From: Microlunatus elymi | GTDB lineage: Bacteria; Actinomycetota; Actinomycetes; Propionibacteriales; Propionibacteriaceae | DNA: 64,000 nt | Reading direction: 5' to 3' | NCBI RefSeq assembly: GCF_007362775.1 | Contig: NZ_CP041692.1 | Span: 310,001 to 374,000 of the forward strand | In this document: positions 55,992 through 64,000 of the stretch, piece after piece | How positions within the stretch are numbered: the stretch's first letter is position 1 | Layout: the number at the start of each line of letters is the position of its first letter | Notes under the pieces: generated by a model | The model's input: the letters and a program-made list of their open reading frames with translations, nothing else | Database searches by the model: none | What the model was told of the DNA's origin: nothing | Position numbers and translations under genes: made by a program

Positions 55992-56939
55992 TCAGCAGAT
56001 CTTGTGTTTCTGCCAGCGCAGTTCCTCGTCGTGGTCGACCAGCCTCAGGTCGCGGTCCCTCCAGTAGTACTGCAGACTCTCATCGGTCCAGCCCTGGTAC
56101 ACCTCGTCCCAACTCAGGATGTTGCAGTGCGGGCTGATCGACCCGTACGTGATCGGCTCGTCGTCGCGTTGGTAGCGCAGGTCCAGCGACAGGCGTACCT
56201 GCTCACCGGGGAGATTCGGCTGACTGCGATGCACCGTCAGGCTTGTGAACGTCAGCACGTCGCCGGCCCGGAAGTCGGCAACGCCCCAGTTGTAGCCGGA
56301 GTTGCAGATGTACGCCTCGAGCTCACCAGCACCCTTGGCCGCGTGATAGGTCAGCAGACCGTCGGCGTGCGAGCCGACCAGTACCGTCAGGCCGCCCAGC
56401 TCCACCGGGCAGTCGCCCAGCGGGAACCACGCGGTCCACACGTGCTTCGTGCCCTGGATGTGGATGAAGTCCTGATGCGCCGGTGTCGGCGCCGTCTCGG
56501 TTCCGGGCACCATCACCCGGGCGATCGACAGCGGTTGCCGCAGCACGTTTCCGCCCAGGAGACCGTCGTACAGCCCGAGCAGTGCCGGGTCGTGGCCGAT
56601 GGCGTGGAAGTCCTGGATCCGATAGACGTCCTGGTACGCATCCAGCGGCACGCCGGTGCCGCAGAACGCCGCGGCGGTCGGATCGACCCGGTCGAACGCA
56701 TCGACGTCGGCGATGCCGTCCATCACCTCCGTGCCGGGCTCGAGCCAGCCGTGATCGGCGACGACCTGCATGATCTGTCGCCGCACATTGAGGACCTTGT
56801 CGCGGTCCAGCAGGCCGCGGAAGAAGAGGTAGCCGTCACGTTCCGCACGGTCGAGCAGAGCGTGCGGACTTCCCAACAGGGGCTTGGAATCCGTCAACTC
56901 GACGGAGGGAAGTTGAGTGCTGTCTGCAACCGCGGTCAT
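55992..56939 (-). CDS. Phytanoyl-CoA dioxygenase family protein (PhyH)
   Basis: The 315-residue protein is an Fe(II)/2-oxoglutarate dioxygenase. The iron site is His155 and Asp157 (HQDFIH) with His237 (LTVHRSQPN), and Arg249 (QVRLSLDLRY) binds 2-oxoglutarate. Substrates of bacterial members range from compatible solutes to secondary metabolites. It is followed 41 bases on by the NTPase gene and is divergent from the esterase gene, so no pathway is suggested. Confidence 0.88.
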   Translation of the reverse strand: MTAVADSTQLPSVELTDSKPLLGSPHALLDRAERDGYLFFRGLLDRDKVLNVRRQIMQVVADHGWLEPGTEVMDGIADVDAFDRVDPTAAAFCGTGVPLDAYQDVYRIQDFHAIGHDPALLGLYDGLLGGNVLRQPLSIARVMVPGTETAPTPAHQDFIHIQGTKHVWTAWFPLGDCPVELGGLTVLVGSHADGLLTYHAAKGAGELEAYICNSGYNWGVADFRAGDVLTFTSLTVHRSQPNLPGEQVRLSLDLRYQRDDEPITYGSISPHCNILSWDEVYQGWTDESLQYYWRDRDLRLVDHDEELRWQKHKIC

Positions 56940-57150
56940 CGCGCTGCCTTCCTGATGGATGTCGGCTCCCGGTTGGTCTTGACGACAACTCTCGCACTGC
57001 TGACCCAGACCCGGCCACCGTCACCGGTAAGCGGGTCGATCGCACGAACGACGTACGCCCGTTCCCGTGACCTTTGCCGGCATCCATTGACGCGGACCAC
57101 CGCGGCACGCCATTGTTCTGGGTGATCCATCGATGAACAAAGGAGTTCAG

Positions 57151-58419
57151 ATGAGTAACCCGATCTCTCGGCGTACGGTCTTGGCCGGCTCGGCGGCGGC
57201 AGCGGCGGTCGTGTCGCTGCCCGCTCTCCCTGCGTACGCACACGGCCGACCGTCGACCGCGGTGACCTTCACCCTCAACGCCGAAGTCCTTGACGGCGGC
57301 GAACAGGTCACTTCCATCACCCTCGACACGTCTCGGCTGGGTCCGATCGACGCCCGTGATATCAGCACCGACGCCTTCAGCGTGCATGCGACGGCGACGT
57401 TGCCAAAGCCGCTCGACGAGGCGGGGCAGGTCAGCTACGACGTCGACCGGACGATCACCGGCGTCGAAGTTGATCACCGTGGGCGGATCGTTCTTCGTCT
57501 CGACTACGGGGAGGGGAAGGTCGGGGGCAGTACGCTGGCGTACCTTGTTGATCAAGCCCGCAACGTGGTTGCTGATCTTGACTACACGATCGTGCAGCGC
57601 ACGCCGATCGGCGCTCGCGGGCATCGACAGATCATGATCAACAAGTTCGAGCAGGGTCGGCTGTCGGATCCGGAGGTGGATGCGTTCAGCTATCACGTCT
57701 CCGACTCGGGCATGAACTATCGGCTCTACTCGCCGCGCGGCGGCAGCCACTACCATCGCAGGTCGCGGCGGCCGTTGATCATCTGGCTGCACGGCGCCGG
57801 CGAGGGCGGGATGGCCGACGGGGACTACTACGACAATGAGACGCTGTTGCGGGCCAACCGGGGCGCGCTCGGCTTTGCCACCGACGAGGCGCAGCGGATC
57901 TTCGGCGGCGCCTATGTCGTCGCGCCGCAATGTCCGCGGGCGTGGATGGACGACGGGCCGCGGTTCGCGCCGCTGATCCAGGAGATCATCGACGAGGTCA
58001 GCCGGCGGCATCCGATCGACCATGATCAAGTTCAGGTCGTCGGCTGCAGCAACGGCGGTTACATGACGATGAAGATGACCACGGTCTACCCGGACGAGTT
58101 CGCTGCTGCGGTGCCGATCTGTGGCGTCGTGCAATCGCTCACCCCGGGCGGGCCGCGGTTGATCACCGACGCCGAGCTCGGGGCGATCAGCACGCCGACC
58201 TGGCTGGTGGCTTCGAAGGACGACCCGGTGGTCGATCCGGTTGCCAACACCGAGCATGCCCACGACCTCATTCCGCACTCGCTGATGTCGCTCTACGACC
58301 ACGTGATCTGGAACGGGTATCAGTTCCTCGGTCACTTCTCCTGGATCTACGTTGCCCGCAACGATCCCAGGCAACACGGGATGCACATCTGGCAGTGGAT
58401 GGCGCGTCAGCGGCGCTGA
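57151..58419 (+). CDS. Tat-exported prolyl-oligopeptidase/feruloyl-esterase-like hydrolase
   Basis: The 422-residue protein has a twin-arginine signal (SRRTVLAGSAAAAAVVSLPALPAYA), an N-terminal beta-rich domain (about 33-185), and an alpha/beta hydrolase domain with IIWLHGAGEGG as oxyanion region, the nucleophile Ser300 in GCSNGGYM, Asp in KDDPVVD and a late His. It resembles secreted PHB-depolymerase-type esterases with an Ig-like extra domain. ATG 57151 follows AAAGGAG by six bases; an ATG six codons earlier lacks a ribosome binding site. Confidence 0.85.
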   Translation: MSNPISRRTVLAGSAAAAAVVSLPALPAYAHGRPSTAVTFTLNAEVLDGGEQVTSITLDTSRLGPIDARDISTDAFSVHATATLPKPLDEAGQVSYDVDRTITGVEVDHRGRIVLRLDYGEGKVGGSTLAYLVDQARNVVADLDYTIVQRTPIGARGHRQIMINKFEQGRLSDPEVDAFSYHVSDSGMNYRLYSPRGGSHYHRRSRRPLIIWLHGAGEGGMADGDYYDNETLLRANRGALGFATDEAQRIFGGAYVVAPQCPRAWMDDGPRFAPLIQEIIDEVSRRHPIDHDQVQVVGCSNGGYMTMKMTTVYPDEFAAAVPICGVVQSLTPGGPRLITDAELGAISTPTWLVASKDDPVVDPVANTEHAHDLIPHSLMSLYDHVIWNGYQFLGHFSWIYVARNDPRQHGMHIWQWMARQRR

Positions 58420-58442
58420 GCGCAAGCCGAAGCCGCACGACG

Positions 58443-59812
58443 CTAGACGACCTCGAAGTTGTCCATCATCGCCATGTCCTCGTGTTCGAGGTTGTGGCAG
58501 TGGAAGACGTACTTGCCGTAGCCGTAGAATTTGACCACCACGTTCCACAGGCTCATCCCGTCGCGTTCGGCGCCGCCGCGTTTGAACTCGAACTCGCGGG
58601 TCACCGTTGCCTGTTGCGCGGTCAACGGCTCGAAATCCGTAAGCCTGCTGGGGATTCTGCTGTCGTCGGTCGCCTTCTTGGCGACCACGAACTGCATGAT
58701 CTTGGCGGTCGCGCCCCTGCCGAGTTTGTTCACCAAGGTGATCTTGGTGCACCGCGTACTGGGAGAAGTCGATGATCACGTCGAATCGTTCGGCCTGTGC
58801 GATCTGGATCTGACCTTGTCGCCGCGGTGCGCCGAGCAGGCCGGAATCGCTGCCCACCCGGATGAACGACGTGCCGCTCGCCGGCGGCGGGTCCAAGGCG
58901 AGTTTGTAGCGTCGTGCGTTGGAGGCGTTGAGGATCCGGAACCGATACCGTACGGCGTCGACCTCCAGCTGCGGCCACGGCGCCCCGTTGACCAGGATGC
59001 AGTCGCCGAGCACACCGCTGACGTAGTCCGACGTCACGCCGGGCGCTTGCTGTAGCTCTGATCAACCGCCGGATAATGCAGCGAACCGTCCTCGGCGAAC
59101 GAACGGTCCATGATCATCAACGGGATGTCGCGGTCGCCGTGCGGCAGTTCGAGTTGATCTTCCTCGTCGTCGTGTACGAGATGAAAGCCGGCCAACCCGC
59201 GATCGACGGCCGGACCGGTGAAGTCCATCCGATGATCGTGGTACCACAGCGTCGCGGCCGGCTGATCCAGCGGATAGGTGTAGGTCTTGGTGCCCTTGCT
59301 GATCGTGCCGGCGTGCGGATCCATCGTCGTGCCCTGCCAGCGGCCGACCGGCATGACCAGGTCGGTGGGGTAGCCGTCGTCCTGATGCGGGGTACGACCA
59401 CCGTGCAGATGGACCACGCTGGGCACCGGCAGTTCGTTGCGATGCTCGACCACCGTCCGACGGCCGCGCCGGGACACGATCGTCGACCCGGGGAAGATGC
59501 CGTTGTAGCCCCAGATCTCCGTCTTCAGGTCGGGCAGGATCTCGGCCTTCGCCACCTGCTGGGTGATCTGGTAGTGGTCGGTGTTGCCGTGTCGAATCGG
59601 CTTCAGCACCGGCGGGATCGGCAGCAAGACGCTGAACGGTGCCGGAAGCTTCGCGGTGCTCTTCAGCACCGCGCCGGCGCTGGACTCGGTTTCGGTGTTC
59701 GCGCCGCCCTCGGAGCAGCCGGCGGCAAAAGGGCAGCGTGATTGCCGCCAGCCCTGAGGTTCGAAGGATGTCTCTGCGGGTGATTCTCCCGCCCGAGATC
59801 AGGCTCGGACCG
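58443..59812 (-). pseudogene. Multicopper oxidase (CotA-like), inactivated by three frameshifts
   Basis: The copper motifs are present: HLHGGRTPHQDDGYPTD, LWYHDHRMD, and the terminal [14 protein letters not shown]. The protein reads in three frames: the Tat-like start RRDILRTSGLAAITLPF shifts near 59738 at a TTTT run, the frame from AAGCSEGGANTE to SYSKRP shifts at about 59037, where one base seems lost in KRPGVTSDYV, and the third shift is near 58745 between SQYAV and TKITLVNK. Joined, the pieces give a full protein of about 450 residues. The start codon is unclear. Confidence 0.85.
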
Positions 59813-59946
59813 GGCTCCCGCGCACCCACGGCGCTCCCGCGTATGTTCGTACTTGCGCGGCAGCGCCGACGGTGCGCGGGAACGATGCCTGGACAGGGCG
59901 GACGGCGCCCGCGCGACAAGGTTCCCGACCACGGAAGGGGCGCGAC

Positions 59947-60501
59947 ATGGCGGTGGTCGAGGCGTTGCCGGCGGAGTTGGTGTGCGAGCTGGAGAGGGCG
60001 GCGTACAACTATCCCGAGGTCGGGGCGACCCGTGGTGATCAGTTTCCGGGCGGCTACCGGGCGTTGCACGAGAGCGTCACGATCCGCGGCGGACGGAAGA
60101 CCTTCGAGCGGCTGGCCGGTCGGCTGATGACCTGGCGGATCCACCTGGATGCCGGGCTTCGGCTGCAGGTCAGCAATCCGCGGCCGATCGAGTCGGCGGT
60201 GGTGATCGCTACTCTGCGGCTCGGGCCTTTTCCGGTACGTACGCGCTGCCGGGTGGTGTACGTGATCAAGGAAACCAATCGGGTCGGCTTCGCCTACGGC
60301 ACCCTGCCCGGCCATCCCGAACGCGGCGAGGAGCAGTTCCTGGTCGAGCTGTTGGATGATGATCAGGTTCGCTTCGGACTGACCGCGTTCTCCCGCAACG
60401 CAAGTGTGCTCGCCCTGCTCGGTGGACCGATCAGCAACCGGGTCCAGCTGATGGTGAACCATCGCTACCTGGACGCGGCCCGATCCGCCCGAACGGGTTG
60501 A
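59947..60501 (+). CDS. DUF1990 family protein
   Basis: A 184-residue soluble protein with the DUF1990 features YNYPEVGATRGDQFPGGYRALHESVTIRGG and VVYVIKETNRVGFAYGTLPGHPERGEEQFLVE. The family is widespread in Actinobacteria and plants and has no known activity. ATG 59947 follows GGAAGGGG. Confidence 0.88.
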   Translation: MAVVEALPAELVCELERAAYNYPEVGATRGDQFPGGYRALHESVTIRGGRKTFERLAGRLMTWRIHLDAGLRLQVSNPRPIESAVVIATLRLGPFPVRTRCRVVYVIKETNRVGFAYGTLPGHPERGEEQFLVELLDDDQVRFGLTAFSRNASVLALLGGPISNRVQLMVNHRYLDAARSARTG

Positions 60502-60571
60502 GCCGAGAATCGCCGTGCTGGTTGGGATTTTCGGTACCGTGAAGAGTGCCCGCCTTGGCTAACGTAACGGC

Positions 60572-62047
60572 GTGGACTATCACAAAGATCGGATCGAGCT
60601 GACCCGGGCCGCCGTCGAGGAACTCTTTGCGTCGCGGGTGATCGAACGCGACGGTGCGCCGGCCGTCACACCGTCGACTGTGTACGCGGTGTTCGACCGC
60701 AGCGGCATCCGGTACGGCGCCGGTTTCGGTGATCTTGGTGACGTCCGTACGCCGACGTTGCGGACCGCGTACCGGATCGCCTCCTGCACCAAGAGCTTTA
60801 CGGCAGCCGCGTTGATGATCATCGTCGAACGCGGCTTGGTCGCGTTGGACGATCCGGTGGACCGCTACCTGCAGCTCGGGCCGCTGATCGGTCCGGACGG
60901 AACCGGTGCCTTCCCGGTCCTTCGACAGGCTCAGGATCCGTCGGGCGGCGTTGGTGTGAGCGCGCCGACGCTGCGCCAGCTGGCCGCGATGGCCGGCGGG
61001 CTGCCGACGGACGATCCGTGGGCCGATCGTCAGGAGTCCCTGTCCAGCAGGGCATTCCGGGAGTTATTGGCCGCCGGGATCCGGTTCGTCGCCGAGCCCG
61101 GTGAGCGCTACGAGTATTCCAACCTCGGCTTCGCGATGCTCGGCGCCGTGATCGAGACGGTGACCGGCCGCGACTACATCGGTTTTGTCACTGACGAGTT
61201 GATCAAGCCGCTCGGGTTGACCGGGATCGGCTACAGCGACGATCTCGCCGGTGTCGACGGCGTCGCGGTCGGTCATCGCAGGACAGGAGGGGAATGGGAG
61301 GCTCTGCCGTTCTCAGCTCCGGGAGCGTTCTCGCCGATCGGTGGCGTGTTCGCGTCCGCCGCCGGCCTGGTCGACTGGATCGGCTGGCTGTCGGCCGCCT
61401 TCGACCGCGGAGATGATCATGATCAACCGCTGGGCCGGCTGAGCCGGCAACTGATGCAGAGCATCCAGACCCCGTACGAAAACAACCCGGGACACCACGG
61501 CTACGGTCTCGGGCTGGTCGTCCAGGAGCATCCGACCCACGGCCGAATCGTCGCCCACTCCGGTGGCTACCCGGGCTTCGGTGCTCACATGCGTTGGCAT
61601 GCCGACTCGGGCATCGGCGTGCTCGCGTTCGAGAACGCCCGCTACTCCCAGCCGATGCGACCGACCACCCAGGCACTGGAGTTGATCTTGGACGAGATCG
61701 CCCGTCCCGGCGCCGAGCCGTCCTTGTGGCCGGAAACGGCGGCTGCCCGGCTGAGCATCGAACGGCTGTTGCGGGATTGGGACGACGCGACCGCCGAGAA
61801 GATCTTCGCCGACAACGTCGCGCTGGACGAGCCGATGGATCGACGTCGTCGGGAGATCGCCGAACTGGTCGCAGAAGTTGATCTTGACGACGAGGTGCTC
61901 CCGCTGCTGGAGTCGGCACCGTCCAGCCGGACGCCGGCCCAACTCTCCTGGACTGTGCCCGGCGGCAACGGATCGCTGCGCTGCGAGATCAGCCTCAACC
62001 CTGCGAACCCGCCGAAGGTGCAGCGGCTGGTGGTGCGTCGCGGGTAG
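60572..62047 (+). CDS. Serine hydrolase, class C beta-lactamase family
   Basis: The 491-residue protein has the SxxK motif SCTK (Ser71, Lys74), the YxN motif in GERYEYSNLGFAML and a late HSGGYPGFG in place of KTG, which is usual for esterase or D-aminopeptidase members of the family. There is no signal peptide. The C-terminal 120 residues are an extra beta-rich domain. One copy of the dispersed repeat is translated as VLRQAQDPSGG between residues 116 and 126. Substrate unknown. Confidence 0.88.
   Translation: MDYHKDRIELTRAAVEELFASRVIERDGAPAVTPSTVYAVFDRSGIRYGAGFGDLGDVRTPTLRTAYRIASCTKSFTAAALMIIVERGLVALDDPVDRYLQLGPLIGPDGTGAFPVLRQAQDPSGGVGVSAPTLRQLAAMAGGLPTDDPWADRQESLSSRAFRELLAAGIRFVAEPGERYEYSNLGFAMLGAVIETVTGRDYIGFVTDELIKPLGLTGIGYSDDLAGVDGVAVGHRRTGGEWEALPFSAPGAFSPIGGVFASAAGLVDWIGWLSAAFDRGDDHDQPLGRLSRQLMQSIQTPYENNPGHHGYGLGLVVQEHPTHGRIVAHSGGYPGFGAHMRWHADSGIGVLAFENARYSQPMRPTTQALELILDEIARPGAEPSLWPETAAARLSIERLLRDWDDATAEKIFADNVALDEPMDRRRREIAELVAEVDLDDEVLPLLESAPSSRTPAQLSWTVPGGNGSLRCEISLNPANPPKVQRLVVRRG
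60916..60939 (-). repeat. Dispersed repeat copy inside the serine hydrolase gene
   Basis: GGTCCTTCGACAGGCTCAGG then ATCC, the reverse orientation of the other copies, in frame within the coding sequence. Confidence 0.8.
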
Positions 62048-62088
62048 CCGCCTCAGCCGGCGAGGCAGGTGCTTGGTCGGATGATCGG

Positions 62089-64000
62089 TCAGGGTTTTGG
62101 TGTGTCGATGGCCGCGGTGAAGTAGCCGCCGCCGGTCGGCGGGACGTCCCGGCCGAGCAGCCGGATCCGAGCCCCGTCGGCGATGGCCTGCTCGAGGCTC
62201 TGCCGACCGGGTCCGGAAGACCTGATCACCCCCGGCACGGCGGTCCAGTTCTTGGCGTCCCGGCTGGTCCACAGGATCGCGTTCTGGTCCGCGCCGGACC
62301 AGTCGCTACCGACGGCCAGCCAGCCGCCGGGGATCTTGACGATTCCGGACAGCCGGGCCTGGCCCGGCATTGCGGCCGCCAGGCGCCAGGTCTTCGCGTT
62401 CGGGGCGAGCGTCCAGGTCAGCGTCCTGCGCGCGGACTCGGGAACGGCCGTCGAGGAGCCGCCGGCGACCACAAGTCGACCCGTACGGTCGGCCCCGACA
62501 GTGGAGACGTCAACGTCGCGTACGCCGGCGGGCAACGGCAGCCGCTGCGATGCGCCCCAGGTCTTGCCGTCCTTGCTGGACCACACCACCGGTACATCGT
62601 GCCGCTCACCTCCGCGGGCGCTCTGACTCCGGCTGCCGAAGACCCAGAAACCGTGATCGGTCGAGATCGCGTCACTGATCGACAACCCACCGCCCGGATC
62701 GCGGAAGGTGGTCCACGGCGTCCGGCCGTCGGAGCGCTCGGTCGTCGACAACTTGATCTTGGTGGTACCGACGCCGCGTTCCCAGGTCCGGCCGTCGTCA
62801 CTGTGCAGGAAGACGGCGTCGGTTCGCCGATCCGCATACTCGGTGCCGACGATCAACCAACCCCGGTCACTGTGGGTGACCGCGTCCGCATCCAGGTATC
62901 CGTAGTCGTCGGCGACCCGCGAGACGAAGTCGGCGTCGTCGAGCTGCTCGACCCGGCGATCGCCGGTGATCCTCCAGGCCCCGATCCGGCTGCCCCGGGT
63001 GCGGTTCAGAGTTCCCACCGCGATCGTGGTGCCGTCGCCGTCGTCGGCCAGGTCGTACGCACCGGCGGTGGTGACACCGTCGCGACCGCGGGCCGGCAGC
63101 ACCAGCGGGGCCCAGCCCTTCCCGTCGGCGCTGGTCCACGCCAACGGGGTGCCGTTCACCGAACCGACGGCCCGATAGCCCGCCGGAGTGTTGATCATGG
63201 ACGCCACCTCGGCCGACGGTGTCGCGCCGGCGATCGGCAGCTCGATCCGCGCAGCCCGGCCGTTCCGGACCCGGATCATCATCGGGTCGCTGCTGCCGGT
63301 CCGCTCGTCCGTGCCCAGCAGGAAGGCCGTGTCGCCGAGCGCGACTCCGTCGTAGAGCGACTGCGAAGCAGCACCGACGAACGCGTCGGCGTCGACCCGC
63401 CGAAGCTGATCAACCGACCTGCCGACGGCCAGTCTGGCGTCCGACGGCGACTTTCCCACACTGCCGCCCAAGACCCAACCTGCACTTGTGTGCACGAGCA
63501 CGTCGGCGTAGTCGTCGGCGTCCGTACCGAAGGTCGTCGGCTTGGCGACGGTGCGCCACGAGTCGCCGTGTACGCCGCCGGAGAGCAGCACGCCGTCCCA
63601 CGAGGAGTCGTCGTCGCGATCGGCACCGTCGCCGATCGCGGCGGCGATGAACCGCCCGTCGGCGAACACCAGATGGTTCAGGTAGGCGCGGTAGCCGCCA
63701 CCCAGATCGGCCGGCGTGTCGACGACGTACCAGCTGTGACCGGCATCCGCCGACCGCAGCACGACGATCCGGTTGGGCTGCTCGGGGTTGCTGTTGTCCT
63801 TGAGATCACCGGTGATGATCAGATCCTTGCCGTGGACGGCGAAGCGGTCGGCCGACAGCGTCCCGGGCAGGTCGGCAAAGCTGACCGGGACTTCGCGCCT
63901 GGTCCACTTCTTGCCGTCCTTGCTGATCCAGGTCAGCACCCGGACCCGATCGCTGTCGGGATCCTGCGCCGTACCCGCGGCAACCCAGTGACCTCCTCCA
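62089..64000 (-). CDS. Asp-box beta-propeller protein (5' end beyond the window)
   Basis: At least 637 residues are visible and the frame is open to the window end. At least six SxDxGxxW Asp-boxes are seen (ISKDGKKW, RSADAGHSW, TSADGKGW, HSDDGRTW, SSKDGKTW, TSRDAKNW), as in sialidase/BNR-type propellers. The catalytic residues of sialidases are not recognised, so it is probably a structural or carbohydrate-binding propeller. An exported location is likely but the N terminus is not in the window. Confidence 0.8.
   Translation of the reverse strand, partial: GGGHWVAAGTAQDPDSDRVRVLTWISKDGKKWTRREVPVSFADLPGTLSADRFAVHGKDLIITGDLKDNSNPEQPNRIVVLRSADAGHSWYVVDTPADLGGGYRAYLNHLVFADGRFIAAAIGDGADRDDDSSWDGVLLSGGVHGDSWRTVAKPTTFGTDADDYADVLVHTSAGWVLGGSVGKSPSDARLAVGRSVDQLRRVDADAFVGAASQSLYDGVALGDTAFLLGTDERTGSSDPMMIRVRNGRAARIELPIAGATPSAEVASMINTPAGYRAVGSVNGTPLAWTSADGKGWAPLVLPARGRDGVTTAGAYDLADDGDGTTIAVGTLNRTRGSRIGAWRITGDRRVEQLDDADFVSRVADDYGYLDADAVTHSDRGWLIVGTEYADRRTDAVFLHSDDGRTWERGVGTTKIKLSTTERSDGRTPWTTFRDPGGGLSISDAISTDHGFWVFGSRSQSARGGERHDVPVVWSSKDGKTWGASQRLPLPAGVRDVDVSTVGADRTGRLVVAGGSSTAVPESARRTLTWTLAPNAKTWRLAAAMPGQARLSGIVKIPGGWLAVGSDWSGADQNAILWTSRDAKNWTAVPGVIRSSGPGRQSLEQAIADGARIRLLGRDVPPTGGGYFTAAIDTPKP

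Noticed and set aside
56836-59037. Open frame of 733 codons over the esterase and the oxidase
   Set aside because: Only its first 75 or so residues are oxidase sequence; the rest is antisense to the intact esterase.
59062-60462. Open frame of 466 codons over the multicopper oxidase and the DUF1990 gene
   Set aside because: Most of it is antisense or out of frame to recognisable protein; only a short Tat-like piece belongs to the pseudogene.

Overview
The window is a high-GC actinobacterial chromosome segment that spans the replication origin. The order kinase-like MurJ partner, sigM, anti-sigma factor, trxB, trxA, then parB-parA, rsmG, jag, yidC, yidD, rnpA, rpmH, dnaA, dnaN, gnd, recF, DUF721, gyrB, gyrA, DUF3566 and tRNA-Ile is the conserved origin neighbourhood of Actinobacteria. 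The combination of origin-proximal gnd, a ManD-type uronate operon and many GATC-centred decamers suggests a Propionibacteriales member, perhaps Microlunatus-like; that placement is inference.

Left part (1-13.5 kb): a 5'-truncated pseudokinase/discoidin protein, SigM and its zinc anti-sigma factor, a glycerol-3-phosphate cytidylyltransferase, a repeat-rich non-coding stretch ending in a likely SigR/SigH-type promoter, trxB-trxA, a leftward uronate operon (Gfo/Idh oxidoreductase, fructuronate reductase, mannonate dehydratase) behind a LacI-type operator, OsmC, a small membrane protein coupled to a GNAT acetyltransferase, SURF1 and a DUF3817 protein.

Origin part (13.9-51.7 kb): parB and an unusually long parA that contains three parS sites inside its coding sequence, a 2.1 kb gene-free stretch, a complete IS21-family element with a 7-bp target duplication, then the leftward ribosomal/membrane-insertion operon and rightward dnaA. 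dnaA and dnaN, normally adjacent, are separated by about 5.4 kb carrying an Erm-like rRNA methyltransferase, a DnaA-box cluster that is the probable oriC, and a four-gene OpuC-type osmoprotectant ABC transporter. After dnaN come gnd, recF, a DUF721 protein, a module of envelope proteins, a Ca2+/H+ exchanger, a sulfatase, gyrB, gyrA and the DUF3566 protein.

Right part (51.7-64 kb): a nested pair of insertion sequences (an IS256-family element with an 8-bp target duplication inside an older integrase-type element), tRNA-Ile, then accessory genes: an orphan secretion-ATPase-like NTPase beside a degraded gene, a PhyH dioxygenase, a Tat-exported esterase, a multicopper oxidase pseudogene with three frameshifts, a DUF1990 protein, a class C beta-lactamase-like hydrolase and the C-terminal part of an Asp-box propeller protein. 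Several families of short dispersed repeats run through the whole window, some of them translated inside genes.
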